Positions 15,401-30,400 of a stretch of 64,000 nt of DNA are shown piece after piece (the stretch's first letter is position 1; every line of letters starts with the position of its first letter). The translations under genes and the position numbers were made by a program. This DNA comes from Mactromeris polynyma. Lineage: Eukaryota; Mollusca; Bivalvia; Venerida; Mactridae. Under the pieces are notes generated by a model. The model was not told the DNA's origin. It searched no databases and was given only the letters and a program-made list of their open reading frames with translations. The stretch spans positions 4,464,001 to 4,528,000 of the forward strand of contig JASFXZ010000039.1 of the NCBI GenBank assembly GCA_032209605.1, given 5' to 3'.

Positions 15401-18400
15401 TATACGTAAAAGCGACCCTAGGGTGGAATGCGTGCTACCGGAATATAAACATAAAACTAAACACCATGTCTGGATTCGCTAATACCATTCCTTAATATAT
15501 TTGATATAAGATGTTGTAGTATCAAACATTTGACACCAATAGATAATTCCCACATTTACAATATTTACCTCCCTTGATCTGAATTGTCGGCCATATTGAT
15601 AAGCAAATTGACCTAAAGTTTATAGGGAATATAATGTAAACGATGATAAACTGATCAGGTATAATAAAACTTTTATTCATTATGCTCATGTCGATAGTTG
15701 GCTCAAAAGTTGAAGAAAAAAGTGTTTGCCACGTGCTAATTCTCTTGGTATTTTCTCAATCATCACATATTTGGTAATTACTCCTATATGTGCATATTAG
15801 TTTTACCTATCAAAATGGCGAATGAATTAGAACAAGGGAGGTAAATATGGGAACTATCTATAATGATAAATTATTGGCACACAATGATTGCTTACAATAT
15901 ATATTGTATTAATAAAAAATGATTTATTCAAGCCTAATATGTTGTACGTATTTCATTTCCGGTGTAATGAAAATTCTGTAAGAAAGTCTCGCCATTGACA
16001 ATGCCACTAGGTAGTAAAATCGTAGTGTACATATCCTCTCATTTGATTAGCTATGCATTCTACATCTCAAAAATAAGTTATTGAAATTTTGAGTTTGAGA
16101 ATGATCTCAATAGAAAGTTTGTTCACTTACCGTCACAAGTGTCTGTCACAGTATTATACTTGTACCCAGGATCACATGTACATAGGTATGATCCAACATT
16201 GTTGTTACATTGACTGTAGTCTGGGCATGGACCTGACTGGTCCGCACACTCGTCAATATCTACAAAGTAGAAGACACTGTGAAATAGAGACAGGTCATAT
16301 TAATCAAGTTCAACCACTTACTTGATATACAATGTAAGCCACAGAAACACATCATGAAAAATCCAGAGCTTTCTCATGTGACGCAGCACTATTTTACGGT
16401 GTCAGTCACATACACATACACAAAGACATTAAACAAACAAATTAAACCTTATTAAAGTACAACCCAAGAGAAATTAAATGAAAATATACAGTATGGTGAC
16501 CGTTAAGCCCGGTAGGCTTTAGGTTAAATTAATATCAATATACAGTAAAATCACAATAATAAGACCACTCTTGGGACTCTGGAAAATTGATCTTAATATC
16601 GAGGTTGAATAAATAGCAAAACAGTGAAAATGGACTTGAAAATTGTGTTCTTAATTTTGAGGTGGTCTTATTATTAAGGTGGTTTTTAAGTGAGGTTTTA
16701 CTGTAAAATTTAATATATATATAAGTAAATTGTTCAGAACAATGAAAGAAAAGTTGATACATTTAGGCCTACTATAGAGCACTGTTGCAACCCGTTTTGT
16801 AGAGCACCAATAAAATGAATCCAGATAATGAAAAACGTAACAGCAATATTATGTATTTGAATTTTGTAGGAAACCATTGCTTGAGATGTTCCATTAGTTA
16901 CAAGCAACATACATTAAACAACAACAAACAGCAACCAAAACGTGTACATGTAAGCATGTTGTGGTGATAAGCCAGATGGCTAAAAGACGGCATTTATTGT
17001 GCAATTACCTTCACAATCTCCAGTTTTTCCACTGCCAGTTAAAGAATTGGCATATCCAGTATTACAGGAACACGTGTAACTACCTTCAGTATTGGTACAA
17101 GTGGCAATGCTGTCACAGTCATCTAAACCACGTGCACACTCGTCTACATCTACAAACAACACAAATAAAGTATATAGCACATCTACCTTACAGTTGGCAT
17201 CTTCAACAGAATATTTTATTAAAGCTTATTTATGATTATAGTCAATCTTTATTCATTATTTGCTTTTTACCAAAATAGCCAACAGCCAGGCAGTATCACC
17301 AGGTGGCATGATTCCGAATTTCCGTTTTTCATTGTCATTCGGAAAGATAAAAAACGGTAGATCAATTATAATAACTATTCCATAATTACTTGAGTATTAT
17401 GTTTTAATTCTAGCAATAATTATTACAATAACATGGACTATAGTAATTACTTTAATCACAATTATTATACAATACATAGTTCCCACATCTACAATAGTTA
17501 CCTCCCTTGTTCTTAACTGTCGGCCATTTTGGAGTAATTTCCAAATATGTGATAATTTAGAAAATACTAAAGAGAATTTGCATGTGACAATCACTTTTTC
17601 TTCAACCAACTGAGCCAAACGCCACATGCACATAATGAATAAGTTATAACGGATGAGTTTATCATTGTTTACATTATATTCCCCATAAACTTTAAGGAAA
17701 TTTGCCTATCAAAATGACCGACCACTCAGAACAAGGGAGGTAAATACTATAGATGTGAGAACTATGTATAATTATAATTTTAATTCGCATTCATTTAAAA
17801 TCATGATGAAAAATTACCATAAATACTATTTAAATTTTACTAATGACGATTCAATATTACTACTCATTAATTGATTAATGGTTCCAATTTGTATAATACT
17901 ATATAATGTTTCTTACCTAGACATGTAATGAGATCATCTTGTAGAAGATATCCAGCGTTACACGAGCATGTGTATCCACCAACTTCATCTGTACATACCT
18001 GACCACAGGGACTCGTGTCTGCTAGACATTCATTCGTATCTAAACATATAAGTACATTGATTAAATACGTCCAATATAGTCTATACTGCCACACATAAAT
18101 ATTGAGATTATATTATTATCATAACTAGGACTCATTAATATTCACCACTCTCTACAAACATAATCGCCGTTCTTGTCAATCAAACGCGTGATAATTATTT
18201 ATTTTATTTATTTTTAGTTCTTCGCATTTCGTGTTTATTTCGGCAATGAAATTTTACAGATTTGTGCGAATATTCAGGACTGCCAGTTAAATATTATTCG
18301 ACTATGAGTGTGCTTTTTCATCTGCTCTGGAACATGACAGAACAAGGTGATATTTATCCACTGACACAAATGGTGTACTGACTGTCTTATAACTGACAAA

Positions 18401-21400
18401 TCAGATAGAATATTGGTGAGATGAAAACCTAGCACTCATACATGCTCAGAGTACTCACAACTATTTCAAGGGTTCAGTGACAGACTACGGCAACTCTTAT
18501 ATAAATACATAGAAGTTACGATAGTCTTGCGTAGAACCCTCGATTTAGTATATGTCAATTCAACACAAACTTGAATGTCTATACAATTGATCACACAATG
18601 AAATACAAATATTGAAGCTCATACACATTGCAATAAATTTAAGACATATATACATACAACTACTGAGGACAAAGGAGTTACCTTGACAGACTTGACCATC
18701 TCCTTCCAAACTTAATGGACAAGGATCGCATAAAAATCCTGCTGGGTTGGACGATATGATCTTAGCCGGAATGTCCGAACATGCCACTCCTGAGGAGAAA
18801 GGTACAAATTGCTTGTATTATGTTCGACATTTCAGAGTACAAAGCAGACATGTATTTATGTGTACCCGCATACTGTCTTAGGATTGTTCAATAATTCTAC
18901 GAAAATGTTTGGGATCAACCAAACTTCACGTATTTTCAATTATACACTGCAACTTCTCCAGAGAAACACCCTCTAGAAACTATTGCTCAAGAGAGGTTAA
19001 ATAGGTAGCAAATGTTTATGTCAGGAAACATGTTAATCCTGTTGAAGAAGGGTTGTTGCTGAAGGGAATGCCTCTCTGGGGAGGATGTGCTGTACACATT
19101 ACGAGCATGCGAAAATATTTCTAACGGTTATACATAATGTTTTAATATATCAGTAAATTTACAGTGAATTAAATTAAAAAAATTTATCTATCAAGAACAT
19201 CAACTCAAAAAGTAGAACAACAATACCTCCTTTGTAGGGAGAATATTTCCAAGCATACCAGGTGATTTCTAGGAAATGGAGTTAACCATTCGTGTATGTT
19301 ATGGATAATGTAGTTTGACTTGCTTGTACTTTTTGTTTATTGTCTTAATTTCAATCCATTTCAGATTTCAAAAAATACCTGTAAAACATGGATTAGTCGC
19401 ACATCCATCTTCATCTGTTTCACAGAACTGACCTTCCCAACCTATAGGGCAATCACACCTGACCACATGAAAAGTCTCTTCTGATGTGTCCGTGAAATCA
19501 CATGTACCAGAATTCTAAAACATGGTCAATACGTTGGAGCAATAATTATTGTGTATGTAAATGTTGAAGGAATATCAAATCCACTCCCAAGTATAACTTA
19601 AAGATTCTAAGTAACATTTCAATTTTACCATGGTAATTACTCTTGGAAATTAATATATTACATGGTTGTATGTGAAAAAAGCTATGCATTATATGTTAAA
19701 TGTATCATAAGTATTATTTTCCAAAACCCGAAAAAAAACCTGAATTATGTGCCGGCAACTAATAACCCTAACAACGATGCCAAAACGCTGGTCATTGAGT
19801 ACATGGAAAGGTGTACTCGGCATGGAATGTTGTCTTTCAGAGATATGAACAAAAAGAAAAGCGTACTTGGCATAAAATGCTGTCAATTAGAGATATGAAC
19901 TAACAGAAGAGCGTATACTCAACACGGAATGCTGTCATTTAGAGATACATGTATGAACAAAATGAAAGGCGTGCTCGACATGGAATTCTGTCATTTAGAG
20001 ATATAAACAAAATGAAAGGCGTGCCCGATATGGAATGCTGTCATTTAGAGATATGAACAAAATGAAAGGCGTGCTCGAAATGTAATGCTGTCATTTAGAG
20101 GCATGAACGAAATAAAATTATTGTATAGTTATCCTTACCTGGCATGCGCAGTATTGAATGGATGGTTGCCATATTGATTCTACAGTTCCGTCAGATGCTG
20201 ATATCTGAACGGAAAATGGGTAAGTTGTCGGAACATTGCCGAACGAGACCATTCCCGACGAGGCTTCTACAGACAAACCAGCCACTGACCCAGATACAAC
20301 CGAGAACGTCACGCCATCCCCATTCTGATCGACAGCTGTTAATCCTGCAAGGTTAGCATATGACTGACCAGAAGTTAGTTGTAGCACTACATCTCCATTG
20401 GTAATTTGTGGCGGGAAATTACTAAGCGCAGCTTGAGTGTCTTGCAGTCCTACCACACCATTAGCTGTGCTCTTTGCTACGTCGGGATCCTTCATAACAG
20501 CGAAATCAAAATAACATTCTCTACGTAAAGTTGGATCAGGATCAATAGGAGCACCGTAACATAGATCTTGTGCTGCGGTCACACTTGTTTCATCAGGGAA
20601 CATCACGGTCAAGTCAGGATTGAAAAATATGGGTTGAAAGTTGGCATCGTTATTGAATATGGCCCAACTTTCCGCAGCACCATTATATGTGAAGATGCTC
20701 GTCTCTGCAGTGGTTCTCCCTGGATTATTATACACATTGAATGATTACAGATGAATTAATCAAAAGTTAACTATGGTGGCATATTTCTGCCACCAGTATA
20801 ACTACATAATTAACTAGAAAATTATGTGGTTAACTAGATAGGTATCGTGATAAATGTTCATACCAGAATCGTTATTATTTTAATACATTTCACAGAGAAT
20901 ATATATACAGTTAGGTTTTAATACCTTAAACAAACAAGTCAAATGCTGCATATTTATAGGTGTTAAACATTTCTTTTTTATATTTTTGAACATCAGGTTT
21001 GATATAATAAGATATATTTTGCCCCATAATTAAAGTATTCGTATTTTATCACTGTTACTCGTAAAGTTTGATAACTATAATCATACTACAGTTTTATTAG
21101 ACCTGAAAACGGAAGAAATATTTTATTTCTCTTACAAATGATAAAATAGAACCCATAAGACAGAAGGCTATAAATACACATACAAGTGCAGTCCCTACAA
21201 ATGTTGGACAAGCTTTTATACTTCCATCTTTATACCATCTATTTACTCCATACTTAACGAACAATACATTTTCCATTATCATTATGTACAACAAACTATA
21301 AGCAGTCAACACAATTCTACTACTAGTTGAATACTGATATGTTACAATTTGTATTACACAACATCTTGACAGCATGGATGCCAAATTGAGTCAATTAAAC

Positions 21401-24400
21401 AAGATATAATCTACTGTAGCGAAAATCACACATCAATTAAATACTCCTGATAAGAATTGAGTCACATGAACCGTAAGTCTACACACGTATATAAGTGAGA
21501 AATATGATAATATGGTAACAATAATTGTTCGAATGAAAAGTCTAGGATCTACATGTACTTACATGTACTTCCGAACTGGTTGTATATGTCTTCCTCATTT
21601 AAGTCACTGGGGTTTGCTATTATTGTACCATCGGGTAATGTGAAATCGTTATCAATGTTACCGTCAAAATTTCCAAGAAGACCTGAAAATTATATATTTT
21701 CGTCAGTATTCAAATGATACTAATATTTATTGCTCAATTACATATACAACAAAACAGTACTGTCACAGTTATGTTCTTGACTAGTCCTAACATATAACTC
21801 CAAGCATTTTTATTCTTCATGTTTTACCTAAAATGTGAAAGAAAAAAAACAAATATTGAAAAATGAAGGTAAACGTGAAGGATCTAGCATGGTTGTCAAA
21901 TTGTTTGGACTAGTTCTTGACCTGAACCTTGTTTAAACACTAAAAATATGAAGAATGTGCACCTGCTATATTTCCATTCCAGCCTTGAGCTCCCATGCCG
22001 ACTGATAAAGTGAGTAGATTAGATCCCGGTTTAGCGTTCAGTACCAAACCACTAAAGATTATCATTCGATATACAACTGCACTGTTAGTATCTGTTGTTT
22101 TCTGCAGCTCAAAACTTTCATAGGTATGACGATCTGTCACTGACGTCATATCTCCATTGACGTAGGTATCTGAAATACACAGAACAGATTGCTGACGGCT
22201 TTCATTCTATACTTAAACGCCATTAAAAACGCAACCAAAAATTGTGCGCATAGATAAAGTGACATTACAAAGGCAACACTATTCTTTATTTCTTAAACAT
22301 TATTTACTAAAATTAATCAATAATGAAATAAACAATAATTGGTCAAGAGTTTAATGAAGTTTTGAACAAGAATTTACATATATAGAAAACTGTAATACGC
22401 TTCTGGCAGTTGGTAGGCTACTACAAAATGACGCCTAGTTCAAATAGTTGCGTTTTTAATGGCGTTAGGTATATATCCTGAGACAATGAGTGGATTCAAT
22501 ACAATTTTGTAAGATATTTTAACCAAGCAAAACCAATTAAGTATATTGCGCAACCGATTTCCTTGAAGATAGTCGGGCGTTTTGCCACGTTATCTCAGAA
22601 CCATAAACTCTAAAATTTCATGAATTGTATATCTAGAAAGTAGCTCATCGTGCTTTCAATAAATTTTAAATCGCATCTTAGTTAGACACAGAATGAGAGT
22701 TGTATACGAACAATTGATTGCTTAATGTAAAGAATTGAAAATGGAACTACATATACTCCTGTATAGAATATCATAGAACTAATATTGACAGGCTTACCAA
22801 CGTCATTTCCCAAGTCACTCAACCTAAACTCCACCGTTTGTTCAGTCCCAGATGTTTGTTTGGCTGCAATAGATGTGAAGACTGTAGCACTACTCATCTC
22901 TTCATCAACCAGTATGGGTTGGGTTCTAACCTGAACCGTCAAGCCGTTTCCTTCCACTAACGTATATTCTCCTTGTCCATTGAATGTATAACGTAAACCA
23001 TCCATAGTAATAAAGTGCGGGTCACCCTCTCCACCCGCTGCAACAGAGAATAACGGAATTGTAATCTTACAGTGTTATTTCAAGATTCATTTTGATAATC
23101 GTACCAAATCTAAATAAGAATTACTTTGTGCTTGCTTGTTTGTCAGTCTTGTTCAACGCAACCGTTTGCTCCTCAATATCGTTAAGAAATACCGTATTGC
23201 TGAATCAATGAGAAAACACAACACGTCGTCCAATCTCTCAAAGACTACTTATCATTCACAAATATATAATTATATATACAGGTATAGATAGGTTTTGGAT
23301 GAGTCAGTGCAAAACATAATGTGTGCAATTTATTCTTTGGAAATGCATGTACATCAACATTTTTGTCCGGAGTAGTAGTAGCGGAATAGTGATCGAAGGC
23401 AACTTTGCAATGATAAAGCTAATTTGCTTAACAAGCTAACAACCATGTATTCTTAAACACGTGGAAAGTGCTGTTTTGTCAGTATGCATGAAATGAGCCC
23501 ATCCGACTGTATGCTTGGGAATCCTGTTATCCTTCGGAATGATATTTATTTTGTTAACCATCAAAACTATTGAAAAAGAATCCACTTTTATGTATTCGAG
23601 AACTGCTGTTTTACGGTATTCTCAACTAATTAGGAACCCATTATATGTCTGTCCATTGTTATTCGTGTCTCTACTTTCTATAATATGTTTCGAATGCCAA
23701 AGCGTCTCTATTGTGTCGTCTCCAACAAATCTCATTGTTCGGCAATCAAACATCCGTGACATACCTGTTGCTCCTGCCTTGAAGTTATCGCTCGTGCATT
23801 CAGGTCTCTTTGTCAAATAAGCTTGGCACAGATTCTCTGTAGTTAATACATCTCCGATAACGCAACAATCCTCGTACGATTCCTGTTCCGCAGCGTTTCC
23901 TTGATTTAATCTGAAAGCGTATAGATGATACAAATATGACATAACAACAAGAAATATCTTTTAAAAAGATGGTCGGCGCAATTTGAAGGTAAAGATTTAT
24001 TGTGCAACATAAGACATTGCCGAGTTGTTACGATTGCTGGTCACTCCAGATCAAAAATGCATTTCGGTAATCTTTATTGAAATTTTAACCAATCCGCGTC
24101 AATGTTACACATGTTGTTCGACTGAAGAGAAGTTGTTTTAGTGGTTAACGCAAGATTTGATTGGTTTACTCAACACTGATAGGCAAATAGAAAAACCATG
24201 TGAGTACGGCTGCACCAAACAAATAACACGTTGTGGTGCAGTTTGCGGTTAATAATAATATTTATTTCGGTATTGGAGTACATGATACATGGATAATTAA
24301 AACATACAATGATTTTAAAATAATAATTATAACAAGCGCATAATATCCATGCCATACACACATACACCTCTTATTTCCAATGTGGTCCTTAAAGATGAAA

Positions 24401-27400
24401 GGTGTTAGCTGTCTCTCAATCAGAGTGTTTTCAATTATAGAGAGATGCCCATCCTATCAAGGCTATCGGCACATATATATATTAACATTAAACAATTACA
24501 TTTATTGGTAGTTGGTTTCATTTCACATATTTACATCATGGGTTTACAGATAACACACAGGACAAATCATCAGAGTTATGATAAAGTCGTATACAAAGAG
24601 AAATAGCAACGTACTTGAAAAGGTTTCTGCCATTTACTTCAATGTGACTTCCTTTTGATATCAACGATCTACTTGATTGGTGGTATCCACAACTTAAGCC
24701 TTGGCTTCCAGGGACAGTATAGAAGGCTTTATCTCCAAATGTTGTTAAAGTATATTGTGCTTCCATGAACGACGTCATCTGTTCAAGTGTTCCAGGGCAG
24801 ACTTTAGCATCGTCCACATTTCCTATACCAGCGTTAGCATCAAGCCAGTTTTGGCATCTCAAGACAGGATGGTCGGGGGCGGAGTGAAGAACAAATACGA
24901 ACGTTCCTCTGTCAGCATATGAGGGTGGAGATTCTCCATTTGAGTATGTTATCTGTCCCGAGGTATTCCAGCTTGATATAAGATCATCAGGGAAACTGTT
25001 ATATGTTTGGTAGACATCATGAATATCCTCAATAAAATGTTTATTGTCTATATTTCCGTTGCCCGATAACGAATATTCATATAAATATTTGTTGTATGGA
25101 CCACATATAAATCCAATATCGACTGGGTATTTCGGCTGATCTGGAATTGATAAAGCCGTCCTAACATTCATTTCACCATCTTCATAAATAGCCACATAAA
25201 TCGTAGTTTTTAAGTCGGACAACACTACAGCTTGGAATGAGACCGTCTGAAACAAAATGAATAGATGTTAAAATTTAATATTATATTCCCACTCACGGCA
25301 TAAGTGGATATTTTTGCGAAGTACAAGTTCTCGGAATAGGCAATTTCAGACGTTTCGCGTGTGTTAATGTTCGGTACTCGCCAAAATGAGTATTATTTTG
25401 AATAGGAAATTTACACTGGCTGATATTTGTGCGACTTTAACAGTATTCAATGTTGAAAATAATGTTTTGATTTCACAGACACACTCCATCCCAAAATAAT
25501 AGTGCTTTCTAAGTTAGTATAAATGGAATTGGTATAAGCAATAATTATTGAATTATAGAAAATGTATGCAAGCGGTGAATAATACAATATGTGTAAATAA
25601 ATGTAGTATATCATAAAGGATTTCAACTCTGTTGTAATTCATTATGGGATGAGGTGTTTATAACACAGGAGACATTCGGAAAAACTCGGCCAATTACGTC
25701 AAGAGCCTCGGGTTCGTTAGGCACTACTTTTGGAAATACCATTCGATTATCATGAAAACAAGATGGCGGCGTGAACGCTGGAGTGCTGATGAATCTAATA
25801 TTTAAGCTATATGAAGGCTGAAACGTGTGAGTTTTTAACTAGAAATGACAACGATAATCCATCTCTTACATGCATTTATCGAAGTTATTGAAATTATAAA
25901 TTCGTTTTTACGAGAACTATTTCTTGACCGCACAAAATGTTGTGTTTTGCCACATGGCGCTCCGCCTTACATACACTAGAGGGTGTTATTAGAGTATACC
26001 CGAGAGCTGACGAGAATGCACAGGAGATTGCCACTAGTTATCTCACTCTATCCCTTCTCTAGAAGAGATAAAGGGAGAGAAGTATAGCAGTTATAAAGGG
26101 TGAGGACTCGTGACAATGTCCTGTGGATTATAGCAGCAACGTAAACCCTTTACCTCTTGTGTCACATGCTCTGTTTTCTGATTAATAAAATCATTGAATA
26201 GTTTTATGTGATGCTCCAAAAATAATATGTTTACTCGTACTCGCAAATCTACAGAAAAAACCCCAACATCGATGTCATAAAATTTATCAACCTGTGATGG
26301 ACTGTTTGTCATCATTTTATTCCATGTAGCTATAATCACACTTTTAGCGACAAAGCCTGATGGTAGGTATGCTGATAACCTGGTCTCTATCTCTGCTATC
26401 GCACTTTGTTCTGTTTCTGTTTGACCAGAGTTAATCACCGTTATATACACCCCAGCTTCCTGAAAATGCAAAACATTACACTACAATACGATACAACGCG
26501 ATACGATGCGACACAACACAATACCATGCATATAATTAATTACAGGTTTGAATACCCACAAGCTGACGTATTATAATATGTTAGATATTTAAGAAATAAA
26601 AAAGACAAACTTCTCTAAGGATGAATATACAATAGACAATACTCAGGTATGTTAGATAAGGTAAGTATAATGTGAAAAGACATACATGTAATTCGTATTT
26701 GTTTTGGAAAACTCGCATAACGTTATTACAATTAGTAAGATCTATTCATTGTCATCATGGTGAGTTACAGTAGTCTATATACAATGTATAAATTATATTC
26801 ATTTTTACTTTTATTGCGGTTTTTAAGTAATCGTGATTGGCTAAAGAAGTTGTCAAATGTCTGTATTTTTTTCGCTGGCACCAGGGTACAATACACGCGT
26901 ATATAACTTATGTCCACTCTTTATAACGAACTTGTACCACCCTGCCCCTGTTCTTACTGTCCCTCAAAACACTTTTTGTATTGTCCACAATTCCGACTGG
27001 CGTTTAAGCTCTTACGCGAAACCCAAAATAACGGCTATGCATTTATATAAAGTAATTCTCAGGGGATAAGATAGTGTGTATTTTTTATCATTTACATTTG
27101 GTTATTTCTATAAAACTAGTCTGAATGTGGTGGTTCTTTTAAGCACAATATACCGCTGGTAAACTGACTGGAAATATGGACTCATGACTTTATTTCATTA
27201 TTCATTTGAGCAGAGGAATTTACGACTGTAGCATTTAATTGATGAAAACACGACAGACTGCATTCCCTCTTGCCCAGTGGAGGCTCCCAGAGGAGGCTGG
27301 AGTTCACCGCATTAGTGCCTTTGGAGTTATGTAACAACCAGACTGCTATAATATTGAAGCAAACGAGCAATCATCCAGTCTCGATTGGGAGAATATTTTG

Positions 27401-30400
27401 CATATCGGCCAATGAAAATATTCGCACTAGTAAATCAAATATTTATAAAGGTTATTAACTCTGTACACGAATAAACGCAGTTGGCTAATATATGATCATT
27501 CGTCGGCGAAGTTGAATTCGTAACTTTCCTCTACTCACTGTTACTATGGGCATTGGTTTTTAGTCCTGATCCTATCTAACACTAGTTTCATGAAATACTG
27601 TTACTATTAACGTTGTTAATCGGTTGATATTGACTTGCATTATCAATTGTTAGAAAGTTTATGTAGTATAAACTTCAACTGCAATAGGAATGGCTGGATT
27701 ATAAAATTAATTATTACATATCAAGTCATATAATATATTACATAAATATCAGATGACTTCCTGTGTGACTGTATATATTGTCAACATGAGGGTAATAGTA
27801 TTTTCTCGAATATTGGTAATATGTTCTCTCACAATGGGAAGCCATCTGATATCTATTTTATTATATCGAACAACGAATAAATGAAAAAAATTCAACACTA
27901 CTAATTGTTCAAAATATTTTGTTTTATTACGTAAAAAGAGCGGACGAGTTTATACACTTCGATTGACAATCCGCTTGTCTTTCGCACTGTCTAAACTAAA
28001 TAAATCAACAAACTGTTTGTTTACAGTTGTCGTCATTTTGTCGTTTGGAATAGTTGCAAGGGCCGGAAGTTACTGATTTACAATGCATTTCAATAAGTGT
28101 CTACTATCATGAACTTGGGAAACCAGAATTGCCCATTTATAGCCAAGTGATAGTATACTATCTACCGGTGAAAACGTACTGTCAGGGTAATAGTACGGAA
28201 TGACTCATAATGAGTATATGGAATTTTAACAAGGCAAAGTCACGTGAGGTATAATAAATATATATATATAATACTCCAAATACGTCATTTCAGATGTAAA
28301 GTAAATATTACATTTACAAGAATACGCTTATCATAAGATGTCTGTTTCAGCAGAGCCTGTCATCCAGTTACAAAACATTCTGCTATACTTACAGTGTACA
28401 GTGTGGATGGTCTCAAGTTAGCTGACAAGTAAGGCGCAAGTATGCAAACATCGCCGAATACCTGGTTCGGCAGCGGTGGATTGGCATAATGTTTGCGACT
28501 GCCCGATCCTGCATTCGTTAAGAGTAATGCACCAGATGGACTAACCTAAAATGTGGATATAATTAAGTAAACTATGTAATCAGCAGTATAATGAGTACAT
28601 TATAATGGCATTGTGTCCACATCAAAATATGTTAAAATCCTTATCGATACATTATAAATGCTCATTCAAACCTTACAAATGATAATAAGAGCATTTTTCG
28701 TTTTTTTTATTTTGGGTTATAAATATTGAATTAATATCGTAGCTGTTTGATGTTGGTTTTTGAAGCCTTCCATTCTTTGTTTTACTGCAACTCAAATGAT
28801 CGGGCACTAGTGTTATTTACAACAATTTGTTTTTCCTCCACATCTTAAACAGAAGAAAGTATATGATATTACAATTTCAAAATGGCTTCACAAACTTGAT
28901 GTTATGAAGTCTAATTAGCATATCTTACGTATACGTAATCCACATATGTGCTTGGAGTAACAGGCAATGACACCTGTAGGCGGTATTGTTCACTGTATAA
29001 GGCACCAGATGCCATCTTAGTATGACTCTTGAAAGAAAACCGACGGATTTCTGAAATAAATAGTATAAATTTAATGACAATCAAAGCAAAACTAAATGAT
29101 TGAAAATCAGACACTGTAGTGTTTTAGTTTGAGTAGTTGTCGTCACTAGTTACGCCAAATCTAGATACAAATCAAAATAAATCGAAAAAATCCGCACGCT
29201 TTCACTAGATGTATATACGAAATAAATTAAGTTTTTGAGATTTTGAGACCAAATGTATGCTTAGACATCATTGTTAAGATGGTTTGCATTTGATATACAA
29301 CTATATAGAACCTGGCCAATGTCCAGCAATAGTGGTCAAGAAATAAACATTTCAGAGCACTTTTCATGGTATTTCTGAACACCTCACGTATATCATGTAA
29401 TCTGCTAGTCACTCAGTACAATGTTTAGGGAATTGCATATAAGTCCAGTAGACTACCGATTTAATGTCAAGTAGCTTCGAAAATCATACATACCTAAACA
29501 TCTGTCTCTTACAGAATTCATTTTATAGCCTGGTTTACAAACACAAGCATGTTGATTGGCTGTGGATGAAGCTGTAGTGCACACCGCATTTGCAGGACAG
29601 TCTCCACAAGGATCTAACATGGAAAAAACACACATTACACCAAGTGACTTAAAGCAACATGACATTATCTATCTCTTCTCAAATGGCTATATGTTAGTTT
29701 CTCTCCACCCAAATTTTAGATTTTACATTAAGACTGTAAATTGTTTGATATTGACATGTTCTCAACCAAAACTAGCCAATTTTAGACATTATAAACGAAA
29801 GTAGGAACTTTGACAAATCGGACAAGATTTTCAATTTATCGTTTTCATCACAAACAAAGAACGATAGTTGGTGATTTTATAACAAAAACGTTTTTCGCAC
29901 GTGTTGTCTTGTCTGAAATCAACACACTCAACAACTTTTCAGAGACGGCGAAGTTTTGTCCAAGAGTGTTAGGCAATAAATGTTGTATTGTTTGCAACTT
30001 GTGTCTAATTCAGTAAAATAAGTTTTGTTTCGTCAGTAAGAACGTCATTCGTTACCAAATATGCCAAAAAGTTGTTTTTACATTCATTAATAGCATAGAT
30101 GCATTATGCCGCAATAAATCTTATGTAGTATAATATGCAACAATCTAAAATTATAGAAGAAAAGACGTTATCATAATTATCCGATGAGAAAACCAGTTTA
30201 CTAAATTTTCGGTCCACGATATGTAATAAAATCACACAAATCTGTAATCAAGGAAATATTGATAAGATTAATAAGATGTTCGTTGTTAAAAAAAGTACAC
30301 AAACCGCTTGTAGTGGTTTCCAGAGTAGTGGTAGTTGTCGAAAAAGAAGTCGTTGTTGACGTCGTTGTTGGCGTAAGAGTTGTTGTTGTGGAAGAAGTTG

